Virus record (IMG/VR): IMGVR_UViG_3300025671_000421
Span: 1-26,790 of that record
Length of the DNA stretch: 26,790 nt
Source of the DNA: a virus
Direction: 5' to 3' (one strand)
Shown piece by piece: positions 1-5,208 of this stretch. Each line of letters opens with the position of its first letter. Position 1 is the first letter of the stretch. Both the position numbers and the translations under genes were made by a program. The notes beneath the pieces were generated by a model. The model was not told the DNA's origin. It worked only from the letters and a program-made list of their open reading frames with translations, and searched no databases.

Positions 1-65
1 ACGAGGGCACACGCACCCGACAAAAATAAAAACGCCCCCGCACCGAAACCGATACGAGGGCAGGC

Positions 66-119
66 ACTACGGGACAAGGGAGACTGACCCGCGTTAGGGG
101 ATACGCGACTGCCCGTAGT
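66..119. repeat. Nested inverted repeat in the left intergenic stretch
   Basis: ACTACGGG (66-73) is the exact reverse complement of CCCGTAGT (112-119), and inside it CGCGT (90-94) pairs with ACGCG (103-107). A direct repeat ACGAGGGCA is at 1-9 and 54-62. I see no convincing coding frame in 1-205. The structure lies just downstream of the minus-strand regulator gene, so it could be a transcript end or a small RNA, but neither strand has a T-run that would make it a classical terminator. Function unknown. Confidence 0.45.
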
Positions 120-205
120 TAAACTTAATCTGGCCGTTACTGGCGCAAGCATCCTGTGATGCAATTCCCTTCCCCTTTGCACAAAACACCCTCTCGGGTT
201 ATTCG

Positions 206-391
206 CTACCGTTCCTGCAATTTGAGGGGGTCAAGTCCGTACTGCTCACCCACCCTCTTGGCAAACTCGAAACTCAGAAACCCGCGATTGACCTGCCAAT
301 AGACCGTGCGCCGTTTAAGGCCGGTCTGTTCAGCTAAACGGGCTGTATTGCCCGCCAGTTCTAGCGCTCGTTGAAGTTCTGCATTTGCCAC
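206..391 (-). CDS. Cro/YdaS-like helix-turn-helix regulator
   Basis: A 61-residue protein made almost entirely of a Cro/CI-type helix-turn-helix. The segment around residues 15-40 (NTARLAEQTGLKRRTVYW followed by QVNRGFLSFEFAKRV) has the expected pattern of helix 2, turn and recognition helix, and the C-terminus (YGLDPLKL) resembles the end of YdaS/Cro-type proteins. Such proteins bind operator DNA as dimers and set the lysis-lysogeny switch. It is transcribed leftwards from the same intergenic gap as the divergent gene at 476. That gap holds GCAA/TTGC dyads that are plausible operators. No CI-type repressor with a peptidase domain is visible in the window; it may lie to the left. Whether this is the Cro or the repressor role cannot be decided from sequence. 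Confidence 0.72.
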   Translation of the reverse strand: MANAELQRALELAGNTARLAEQTGLKRRTVYWQVNRGFLSFEFAKRVGEQYGLDPLKLQER

Positions 392-434
392 AGCGCAAGA
401 TTGCCATAATGCTGCTGTATATGCAAGACTTTGC
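381..434. promoter_or_regulatory. Operator-like dyads in divergent control region
   Basis: Between the divergent genes at 391 and 476 there are two short dyads with the same arms: GCAA-GA-TTGC at 395-404 and GCAA-GACT-TTGC at 423-434. A related GCATTTGC is at 381-388. A third perfect copy, GCAA-TCTG-TTGC, occurs at 1249-1260 in the next control region. The 12-bp form with a 4-bp centre is thus found once in each region. These are candidate binding sites for the HTH protein at 206-391. I could not pick out a clear -35/-10 pair. The motifs are short, so chance is a real alternative. Confidence 0.4.
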
Positions 435-475
435 TACTTGTAGGCAGATAGAATCCCTCGCAGAAGGGAGAGGCC

Positions 476-916
476 ATGCCAAACGCCAGAGCAGTCAGCG
501 ACCTGACATCCACCATTGCGCTTCAAAAGGCTGTGGACAGGAACAACACCACCCTCGCGCAAGTCAGGCGCGACATGGTGAAGGCCGGCTTTTTTTCGGA
601 CAGGACTTTCGGCTACCGCCTACAGCTTGGCGGCTGGAAGGCCGATGAAGCCAAGTGGTTAGCGCAACGGCTCCCTGGATTGTCCCGCACCGCCCTGCTC
701 GACCCGAAAGCAGCACCAGAGCCAGTAGACTCCGAACTACTGAGCGAGTGCTACCTGATGTTCATTACCGCACTCGCGGAGGATGACCTGCTAGAGCATC
801 TGACCCCGGACAGGCAAGCTGATGCCTTCTCCGCTTGGTTTAGGCAATGTAACGCGATTGGGACGGCAGACCCCTCCATCCTGCACGACTGGCTGCGAAT
901 CCTCGCGGAGAAGTGA
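476..916 (+). CDS. Putative phage regulator in the early (CII-like) position
   Basis: A 146-residue soluble protein that I do not recognise by family. It begins at ATG 476 behind a good GGGAGAGG ribosome site. The first 80 residues are alpha-helical and basic and may be DNA-binding (TLAQVRRDMVKAGFFSDRT, then WLAQRLPGLSRTALLDP); the second half is acidic and helical. It is the first plus-strand gene, divergent from the HTH regulator, which is where Cro or CII-type regulators sit in lambdoid phages. That positional argument is the only functional evidence. Its last 126 bases overlap, antisense, the 3' end of the minus-strand gene at 791-1138. Confidence 0.6.
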   Translation: MPNARAVSDLTSTIALQKAVDRNNTTLAQVRRDMVKAGFFSDRTFGYRLQLGGWKADEAKWLAQRLPGLSRTALLDPKAAPEPVDSELLSECYLMFITALAEDDLLEHLTPDRQADAFSAWFRQCNAIGTADPSILHDWLRILAEK

Positions 917-1138
917 CCGCGCTAGGCTGGCAACTCGCTGATCGTAGTAGTCGAGGGCTTCATGGTACTTACCCACCCCTTGAACGGTTAGAAAAGCGCC
1001 CACCAGAGCGCCTGTAACGCTCGACACGGCCATAATAGCCAGCCGCCGCCTAACCTCCCGCTGCTCCCTGTCCTTTCGCGCTACAGCGGCTCCTGACAGC
1101 GCCTCCAAGAACTCTGAACGGTTCCTCTCGTATCCCAT
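791..1138 (-). CDS. Small single-pass membrane protein, antisense-overlapping
   Basis: A 115-residue protein. The frame is open further upstream, but ATG 1138 is chosen because GGGAGG lies 6 bases before it, one of the best ribosome sites in this region. Residues about 20-30 are highly charged (KDREQREVRRR) and are followed by a hydrophobic stretch (LAIMAVSSVTGALVGAFLTV), as in a small inner-membrane protein with a cytoplasmic basic N-terminus. After that comes a soluble helical tail. It lies convergent with the gene at 476-916, sharing 126 bp. A small membrane protein in the immunity region could serve in superinfection exclusion, but nothing in the sequence proves this. The C-terminal part lying inside the other gene is less protein-like. 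A run of nine G (minus strand) at 1175-1183 lies upstream. Confidence 0.5.
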   Translation of the reverse strand: MGYERNRSEFLEALSGAAVARKDREQREVRRRLAIMAVSSVTGALVGAFLTVQGVGKYHEALDYYDQRVASLARSLLREDSQPVVQDGGVCRPNRVTLPKPSGEGISLPVRGQML

Positions 1139-1312
1139 CAATATCCTCCCGTAATTGACGCGATACAACATATACCCCCCCCCTAACGCGCTGCAATAAG
1201 CATTTCTGCTCTTTTCGCCCATATATGGCATGGGTAAAAAATAAAGCTGCAATCTGTTGCACTTTCCGCAGCGTTATGGCAATCTGTCTCCACAGTCAAC
1301 GGGAGATAAGCA
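1139..1312. promoter_or_regulatory. Second divergent control region
   Basis: This gap separates the minus-strand membrane gene from the long plus-strand operon and must hold the operon's promoter. It contains the GCAATCTGTTGC dyad (1249-1260), a second GCAATCTGT at 1279-1287, the perfect palindrome CCATATATGG (1219-1228) nested in CCCAT/ATGGG (1218-1222/1230-1234), and a nine-base C tract (1175-1183). The spacing of the GCAATCTGT copies is 30 bp, close to three helical turns, as for repressor sites. No promoter hexamers are clear enough to call. Confidence 0.4.
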
Positions 1313-1645
1313 ATGGCAACACGTTCACGCGATTTAGAGAACCACATGGTTGTTGGGGATGTCGAGCAAGGCTCGACTCTCGACAATCACTCGGATGAGG
1401 AACTTGTGAACCTCTATCTGGAATCCCTCAAGGATGACCGCGATGTGATGGCAGACCTCGCATCGGAAATCTTCTACGACCCGGACGCGGCCCGCACCTT
1501 CGTATTCAAAGCCCTCGACCGTCTGAACATTCATGACGATGAGTGGCTGATGAACCACGCCAGAGGAATCATCGTGAACTTCTGCCGCGACATGGCTGTG
1601 GCATGGGCAAAGGAACGTGAAGCTAACGGGGAGTGGGAACAATGA
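1313..1645 (+). CDS. Hypothetical acidic protein, first gene of the plus operon
   Basis: A 110-residue soluble, acidic protein that I do not recognise. ATG 1313 has GGGAG seven bases upstream. The sequence is helical (EELVNLYLESLKDDRDVMADL; ALDRLNIHDDEWLMNHARGI) with no membrane segment, signal peptide or metal motif. Its stop overlaps the next start as ATGA, so the two are translationally coupled. As the first gene after the control region it should be expressed early with the recombination genes. It might be an accessory to the recombination module; that is only positional. Confidence 0.7.
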   Translation: MATRSRDLENHMVVGDVEQGSTLDNHSDEELVNLYLESLKDDRDVMADLASEIFYDPDAARTFVFKALDRLNIHDDEWLMNHARGIIVNFCRDMAVAWAKEREANGEWEQ

Positions 1646-1773
1646 GACTCCGCGAATTACTCAAAGAATACAGCTACGGGCAGATTGCACTCGGCATCGC
1701 ACAAATGTTCGTGGCCGCTTTCGTGATCTACGCCTATCTGGTTTTTTTACTGGCACTTGGAGGTGTGAAGTGA
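1642..1773 (+). CDS. 43-residue single-pass membrane protein
   Basis: Starts at ATG 1642 in an ATGA overlap with the previous stop and ends in a GTGA overlap with the next start. The short N-terminus (MRLRELLKEYSYG) is basic, then residues 15-40 form one hydrophobic helix (IALGIAQMFVAAFVIYAYLV). There is no other domain. The two-sided coupling to neighbours supports it as a real gene. No function can be assigned. Confidence 0.6.
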   Translation: MRLRELLKEYSYGQIALGIAQMFVAAFVIYAYLVFLLALGGVK

Positions 1774-2015
1774 ATCACGATGAATACCACCAGCAGCAAC
1801 AGGAGCAACAGCAAATGGACGAATTCACAGTAACCGTCATGCAGCGCGAATACCGCTGCGTGACATCTGGCGACGGTTCCGAATTCCTGATTGAAGCCTG
1901 TTTCGATGATGCAGGCCGGGAGATTGAGGCCGATCTGGACATCTATGACGCGGCAATGATTGAGCGCATTGAGCGCCTTATAACAGCCGCCGACATCTTG
2001 GGAGACAACGCATGA
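1770..2015 (+). CDS. Hypothetical acidic protein with Gln-rich N-terminus
   Basis: An 81-residue protein read from GTG 1770. GGAGG (1759-1763) lies six bases before this GTG, and the start overlaps the preceding stop (GTGA). The frame is open upstream to 1617, but that part lies inside the two preceding genes and lacks a ribosome site. The N-terminus has glutamine runs (HQQQQEQQQ); the rest is acidic with beta-strand character (FTVTVMQREYRCVTSGDG) and a C-terminal helix. An alternative start is ATG 1815. No family recognised. It precedes the ERF gene with a 4-bp overlap. Confidence 0.65.
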   Translation: MNHDEYHQQQQEQQQMDEFTVTVMQREYRCVTSGDGSEFLIEACFDDAGREIEADLDIYDAAMIERIERLITAADILGDNA

Positions 2016-2578
2016 TTATCAAATCCGACAGCATCACGAAGATTTCAGCCGCACTCGGCAAGGCGCAGAGCCAGATGGGCAAAGCCATCACCGAGTCCGT
2101 TAATCCTCACTTCAAATCCAAGTACGCCGATCTGTCTCAGGTGCTGGATACCGTCCTGCCGCCGCTTAATGCGAACGGCATCGCCCTGACGCAATTGCCG
2201 GGGAGCCGTGACGGCCTCGTCACCGTGACCACCATGCTACTGCATGAGTCCGGTGAGTTTATCGGCATGGAAGCGGCTATGGCTCCGGCCAAACCCGGCC
2301 CACACGCCTACGGCAGCTGCATCACCTACTTGCGCCGCTACAGTGCTGCGGCGGTCTGTGGGCTGACTCAGGCCGATGATGACGGCAATCAAGGGCAGGG
2401 CAAGGCCGCCGTGGACACATCCGGCGCAGAGCAAACCCTCCGCGCTGCTGCGATGAAGTCCTATGATGACTTTGCCGCTGCATGGGGCGCGCTGGATGGT
2501 GGTGTCAGGACTGCGATCAGCGAGGGCAACCCGCAACTGATTGCTGAACTGAAAGCACTCTGTCAGGAAGCGGCATGA
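2012..2578 (+). CDS. erf: ERF-family single-strand annealing recombinase
   Basis: A 188-residue protein matching the ERF family (P22 Erf, Essential Recombination Function). The family hallmarks are visible: the N-terminal KITESVNPHFKSKYADLSQV type segment (here ITESVNPHFKSKYADLSQVL, residues about 27-46), the central beta region, and GSCITYLRRYSAAAVCGLTQADDDGN (residues about 101-126), the most conserved ERF stretch. ERF proteins form rings that anneal complementary single strands and circularise or recombine phage DNA. The start at ATG 2012 has GGGAG seven bases upstream. Its immediate partner is the exonuclease at 2575 (ATGA overlap), then an SSB-like protein, giving a complete phage recombination module. 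Confidence 0.93.
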   Translation: MIIKSDSITKISAALGKAQSQMGKAITESVNPHFKSKYADLSQVLDTVLPPLNANGIALTQLPGSRDGLVTVTTMLLHESGEFIGMEAAMAPAKPGPHAYGSCITYLRRYSAAAVCGLTQADDDGNQGQGKAAVDTSGAEQTLRAAAMKSYDDFAAAWGALDGGVRTAISEGNPQLIAELKALCQEAA

Positions 2579-3126
2579 GGCTGACATCAAGCAACTTTGC
2601 CGCCGCTATGGGGCTGTCGCCGTGGATGTCCCGGCAGAAACTTTACCGCGTGATGGTGGGCGAGGAAAACCGCGACCCACTAAACGCGAATATGCAATGG
2701 GGCATCGACAACGAACACCGCGCCGTTTCAGCAGCGGAAGCAATCACCGGCTTGCTGTTCATGGAAACCGGCGAGAACCAGGTGCATCACGCTCTGGACT
2801 GCTACGGCACAACCCCGGACGGCAGGTTTCGCGCCACAGGCTTAGAGGTGAAATGCCCGCAGAAACTCACGGACGAGGTTCCAGACCACTACCTGCCGCA
2901 AGTGCAGGGGCAAATGTGGATTGCTGACCTTGACCGCGTGGTGTTCTGCCAATGGACACCGGACGAGTCACGCGCATGGTGGGTTATTCGCTCTGACGAA
3001 TACATTGATGCCATGCAGCCCCTTCTCGCTGATTTTGTCGCCTGTGTGGAGTCCGAGACACCACCCAAGCGCCGGAAGAAGCCCGTATTACCCACAATCG
3101 AAACGCAAAGGATAGATCATGCCTGA
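2575..3126 (+). CDS. YqaJ/lambda-type phage exonuclease
   Basis: A 183-residue PD-(D/E)XK nuclease of the YqaJ viral recombinase type. Visible motifs: MQWGIDNE (residues 40-47, with the family acidic residue E47), TTPDGRF (79-85, catalytic D82), LEVKCP (90-95, E91-x-K93), and the QVQGQM block (109-114) that closes the active site in lambda exonuclease relatives. The enzyme would digest one strand from a duplex end to expose 3' single strands for the ERF protein encoded just upstream. It is close to the usual short phage length. It overlaps ERF by 4 bp and the SSB-like gene by 8 bp, so all three should be made in concert. Confidence 0.9.
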   Translation: MRLTSSNFAAAMGLSPWMSRQKLYRVMVGEENRDPLNANMQWGIDNEHRAVSAAEAITGLLFMETGENQVHHALDCYGTTPDGRFRATGLEVKCPQKLTDEVPDHYLPQVQGQMWIADLDRVVFCQWTPDESRAWWVIRSDEYIDAMQPLLADFVACVESETPPKRRKKPVLPTIETQRIDHA

Positions 3127-3442
3127 CCATTCAAACGACACCAAACTCGCGCTCTGGAAGAACAACAATCGCCAGAAACCCACGCAGCCCATTCTCAAAG
3201 GCGGCAAGCCGCAGACCATCAATGGGCAGGAGTTTTGGGTAAGTGCCTGGATTAACGCGCCGAAGGATGACCCTGCACTCGCTGAAGCGATTGAGCGGAT
3301 GGTGGATACCATGACGAACAAGAACGGGAACTACCCGCTCGTCACGGTCAGCCTGTCGCCGGTTGAGGGTCAGGGGTATGCACCGTCCACTGCCCCCGCA
3401 CAAGGCGGGTTCGATGCGCCGCAAGACGAAATCCCATTCTGA
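3119..3442 (+). CDS. SSB-like phage protein with DEIPF C-terminal tip
   Basis: A 107-residue protein of a small phage family with the pattern ALWKN..., INGQEFWVSAWIN (residues about 34-46), a strand VTVSLSP, a disordered linker, then the acidic tip DEIPF at residues 103-107. That tip is the signature of bacterial SSB proteins, where it docks RecO, exonuclease I, PriA and others. It follows ERF and exonuclease directly, so a role in binding single strands or recruiting SSB partners is likely. It is much shorter than host SSB (about 170-180 residues) and no full OB fold can be confirmed by eye. ATG 3119 has AAGGA upstream. Confidence 0.75.
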   Translation: MPDHSNDTKLALWKNNNRQKPTQPILKGGKPQTINGQEFWVSAWINAPKDDPALAEAIERMVDTMTNKNGNYPLVTVSLSPVEGQGYAPSTAPAQGGFDAPQDEIPF

Positions 3443-3711
3443 TGCGCACCACCCTACTCCTGCTCTGCTTCTCCACGCCAGCACTCACCACCATGAGTGC
3501 GTTGCCGTGTGAGCCGCAGAGCATGGAGTGGTTCGTATGTCTCGACATCCACACGCACATAGATCGGCAGTGGTGCGAGACAGAACACGGGTGGGAAGGG
3601 GAAAATCAGGTAAAAAAAAACGGACAAGAGCGGCAACTCTTCATCCGTTTCACATCACCAGTGTCCAAGGTAAAAGCGCCGAGAGCCGTCGCGGTCTGGG
3701 TGCTCTTGTGA
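3442..3711 (+). CDS. Hypothetical small protein with possible signal peptide
   Basis: An 89-residue frame that starts in a TGATG overlap with the SSB-like gene. The N-terminus (MRTTLLLLCFSTPALTTMSA) looks like a short signal peptide, followed by three cysteines (C23, C33, C45) that would suit an exported protein. The second half is less convincing: it runs over a long A tract and a stem-loop (3618-3650) that reads as an intrinsic terminator on the opposite strand. No ribosome site stands out apart from coupling. It may be real only in part. No family recognised. Confidence 0.4.
   Translation: MRTTLLLLCFSTPALTTMSALPCEPQSMEWFVCLDIHTHIDRQWCETEHGWEGENQVKKNGQERQLFIRFTSPVSKVKAPRAVAVWVLL
3611..3650 (-). 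terminator. Minus-strand intrinsic terminator inside the plus operon
   Basis: AAACGGA (3618-3624) pairs with TCCGTTT (3644-3650), and inside it AAGAG (3626-3630) pairs with CTCTT (3637-3641) around a CGGCAA loop. Read on the minus strand the stem is followed by nine T (complement of the A run 3612-3620), a textbook intrinsic terminator. On the plus strand only TTT follows, so read-through is likely. No minus-strand gene is seen to its right before 7360, so it may stop antisense transcription or mark a small antisense RNA. Confidence 0.6.
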
Positions 3712-3782
3712 CGAGGAACTATGTGACCTAACACTTTAATCATAGTTCCTTTAAGGTCGATTGTAAAGACCCCTGTCACAAG
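3705..3782 (+). promoter_or_regulatory. Nested perfect inverted repeats upstream of methyltransferase
   Basis: CTTGTGAC (3705-3712) is the exact reverse complement of GTCACAAG (3775-3782). Immediately inside, AGGAACTATG (3714-3723) is the exact reverse complement of CATAGTTCCT (3741-3750). A third pair, GACCT (3725-3729) with AGGTC (3754-3758), cannot form together with the inner stem. The element lies 48 bp before a 19-codon leader peptide and the methyltransferase. It could be a switchable leader RNA or an operator for a DNA-binding regulator, possibly the methyltransferase itself, as several C5-methyltransferases repress their own promoters. No T-run follows either stem. Confidence 0.55.
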
Positions 3783-3829
3783 TTCTGTGTTCGCCGCGAC
3801 GCAGTGAAAGACAGAAAGGAGCTCATATT

Positions 3830-3889
3830 ATGAGTACTTCTACCGATGACTATTTTGTATACACCGAGAAGGGGTTTGTGCCGAAGTGA
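3830..3889 (+). CDS. 19-residue leader peptide coupled to methyltransferase
   Basis: ATG 3830 opens a 20-codon frame encoding MSTSTDDYFVYTEKGFVPK. It has the best ribosome site nearby (AGAAAGGAG, ending 8 bases upstream) and its stop TGA overlaps the methyltransferase start as GTGA. The methyltransferase GTG itself has no Shine-Dalgarno other than sequence inside this peptide. So translation of the enzyme probably depends on translation of the leader. The leader follows a region of nested stem-loops, which suggests control at the RNA level. Whether the peptide has its own function is unknown. Confidence 0.55.
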   Translation: MSTSTDDYFVYTEKGFVPK

Positions 3890-4806
3890 CCTACCGCGTC
3901 CTCGACCTCTTTAGCGGTATCGGCGGCTTTAGTTTAGGCCTGGAGCGAACTGGCGGCTTTGAAACGGTCGCTTTTTGCGAGATCGAAGAATGGCCTCGCA
4001 GGATACTGGCAAAGCATTGGCCCGATGTTAAGCAGTATACGGACGTAAGAGAACTGACATATGAGCGACTCGCAGCAGACGGAATTGCAGTTGACGTTAT
4101 TACCGCAGGATTCCCCTGCCAAGACATTTCCACCGCAGGTAAAGGCGCGGGTATTGAGGGCGAGCGGTCAGGGCTCTGGTCAGAAGTTGCCCGACTTACT
4201 GGCGAACTACGACCCAGATACGTCATCCTGGAGAACGTCGCAGCGTTGCTTGGTCGAGGGCTGGACAAGGTTCTCGCAGACTTGGCCGAGATCGGGTATG
4301 ACGCGGAATGGCATTGCATACCAGCTTCCCACATTGGCGCCCCTCACCGCAGGGATAGATTCTGGTGCTTGGCCTACGCCTCGAGCGAACAGCGCGATGG
4401 CAGCGACCATTACACCCGAATCAGCGCACGACCCGAAGCGGCGCCTGAATCTGGAAACTGTGGTGGGGCAGAGGTTATGGCCCACGCCGACAGCCCGCGA
4501 CTACAAGGGCGGGCGCACACCGGAAGCACTGGAAAAATCAGGGCGCGGAGCCAGCAATTCACTAAACGATGCGTTGACCGTGAACAACCAGCATGGACAA
4601 CTGAACCCCGCATGGGTCTGCTGGCTGATGGGCTATCCGCTGGACTATCTCGATCTGGATGGCTGGCAGAACCCGGAATTGGAAGGATTGCCAGCGGAGT
4701 ACCTGACCGAACCCAAAAGCTGAAAGCTTTGGGTAATTCCATCGTGCCGCAGATGGCGACACTGATAGGTCAGGCCATTATTGAAATGGAGCAGGGCAAT
4801 GACTGA
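3886..4806 (+). CDS. C5-cytosine DNA methyltransferase
   Basis: A 306-residue DNA (cytosine-5) methyltransferase, which transfers a methyl group from S-adenosylmethionine to cytosine in a specific site. Motif I DLFSGIGGFSLGLE (residues 7-20) binds AdoMet, motif IV GFPCQDIS (75-82) carries the catalytic Cys78, motif VI is ENV (116-118), motif VIII is HRRDRFW (154-160), and motif X is LKALGNSIVPQ (279-289). Start is GTG 3886, overlapping the leader peptide stop. The segment between motifs VIII and IX (about 165-270), which should read the target site, is low-complexity and also encodes another protein in the +1 frame. No restriction endonuclease partner is seen, so it is an orphan enzyme, probably protecting phage DNA from host restriction. 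Confidence 0.93.
   Translation: MTYRVLDLFSGIGGFSLGLERTGGFETVAFCEIEEWPRRILAKHWPDVKQYTDVRELTYERLAADGIAVDVITAGFPCQDISTAGKGAGIEGERSGLWSEVARLTGELRPRYVILENVAALLGRGLDKVLADLAEIGYDAEWHCIPASHIGAPHRRDRFWCLAYASSEQRDGSDHYTRISARPEAAPESGNCGGAEVMAHADSPRLQGRAHTGSTGKIRARSQQFTKRCVDREQPAWTTEPRMGLLADGLSAGLSRSGWLAEPGIGRIASGVPDRTQKLKALGNSIVPQMATLIGQAIIEMEQGND
4061..4723 (+). CDS. Protein fully nested in the methyltransferase gene (+1 frame)
   Basis: A 220-residue frame lying wholly inside codons 59-280 of the methyltransferase, shifted by one base. It does not look like a shadow: it contains DPDTSSWRTSQRCLVEGW (residues 51-68), FSQTWPRSGMTRNGIAYQLP (71-90), two WPTP boxes (104-107 and 140-143, the second as LWPTPTARDYKGG) and LNPAWVCWLMGYP (181-193). 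I recognise these boxes as recurring in phage proteins found next to or overlapping C5-methyltransferase genes; that is from memory and not searched. Function is unknown; association with the methyltransferase suggests an accessory in target choice or protection. ATG 4061 has only a weak purine-rich upstream stretch, so the true start is uncertain. Confidence 0.62.
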   Translation: MSDSQQTELQLTLLPQDSPAKTFPPQVKARVLRASGQGSGQKLPDLLANYDPDTSSWRTSQRCLVEGWTRFSQTWPRSGMTRNGIAYQLPTLAPLTAGIDSGAWPTPRANSAMAATITPESAHDPKRRLNLETVVGQRLWPTPTARDYKGGRTPEALEKSGRGASNSLNDALTVNNQHGQLNPAWVCWLMGYPLDYLDLDGWQNPELEGLPAEYLTEPKS

Positions 4807-4879
4807 GAACGACTACGTGCTACTGCTTAGTGCGTGTTGGATGATTATCTTAATTGTGCTGACGCGATGGCCGAAATGA
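4799..4879 (+). CDS. 26-residue membrane microprotein
   Basis: ATG 4799 lies before the methyltransferase stop (8-bp overlap) with GGAG (4788-4791) seven bases upstream. It encodes a short acidic N-terminus, one hydrophobic segment (YVLLLSACWMIILIVLT, residues 6-22) and a basic end RWPK. Its TGA overlaps the next start as ATGA (4876). Ribosome site, overlaps on both sides and composition support a real microprotein. Function unknown. Confidence 0.5.
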   Translation: MTENDYVLLLSACWMIILIVLTRWPK

Positions 4880-5208
4880 CTAACAAAATCCTATCGCCCG
4901 CCGAAGTGGCTGAGATACAGGCGCGGCATGATGCTGACCATGAAGTAACTAATGGATTGCAGCTATTACGCGACCGCGCCGCCCTGCTGGCCTCGCATGA
5001 AGCGTTGCGGGCTGAACTGCTGAACCGTGACGCTATACAACTGCCCGACAAAGACGCCGAACTGGATGCCGCCCATAAAGAGATAGCGCGGCTGCGGGAC
5101 GCCCTGAAGTTAGCAGGGACGTTGCTGCGACCTTCTCAAAAAGAGTGGCTGATAAAGCGTTCTGATTGGGAAGGCTACAAGGACATAGTGCCGGAGTTGC
5201 TGAAATGA
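4876..5208 (+). CDS. Hypothetical coiled-coil phage protein
   Basis: A 110-residue protein read from ATG 4876, which overlaps the microprotein stop (ATGA). The frame is open upstream to 4834, but that part lies within the microprotein gene. The sequence is rich in Ala, Leu, Glu and Arg with heptad-like spacing (LLRDRAALLASHEALRAELLNRD and DAELDAAHKEIARLRDALKLAG minus one residue each side), a typical coiled coil, as in Ead/Ea22-like phage accessory proteins. The end (KEWLIKRSDWEGYKDIV) is more globular. No enzymatic motif. Coupled to the next gene by ATGA. Confidence 0.65.
   Translation: MTNKILSPAEVAEIQARHDADHEVTNGLQLLRDRAALLASHEALRAELLNRDAIQLPDKDAELDAAHKEIARLRDALKLAGTLLRPSQKEWLIKRSDWEGYKDIVPELLK

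Noticed and set aside
1617-1769. Upstream extension of the 81-residue gene to 1617
   Set aside because: It lies within two preceding genes, has no ribosome site, and GTG 1770 has GGAGG at good distance.
3891-4334. 147-codon minus-strand frame in the methyltransferase gene
   Set aside because: Low-complexity Ser/Pro/Arg product, no ribosome site; a shadow of codon bias in the plus-strand genes.
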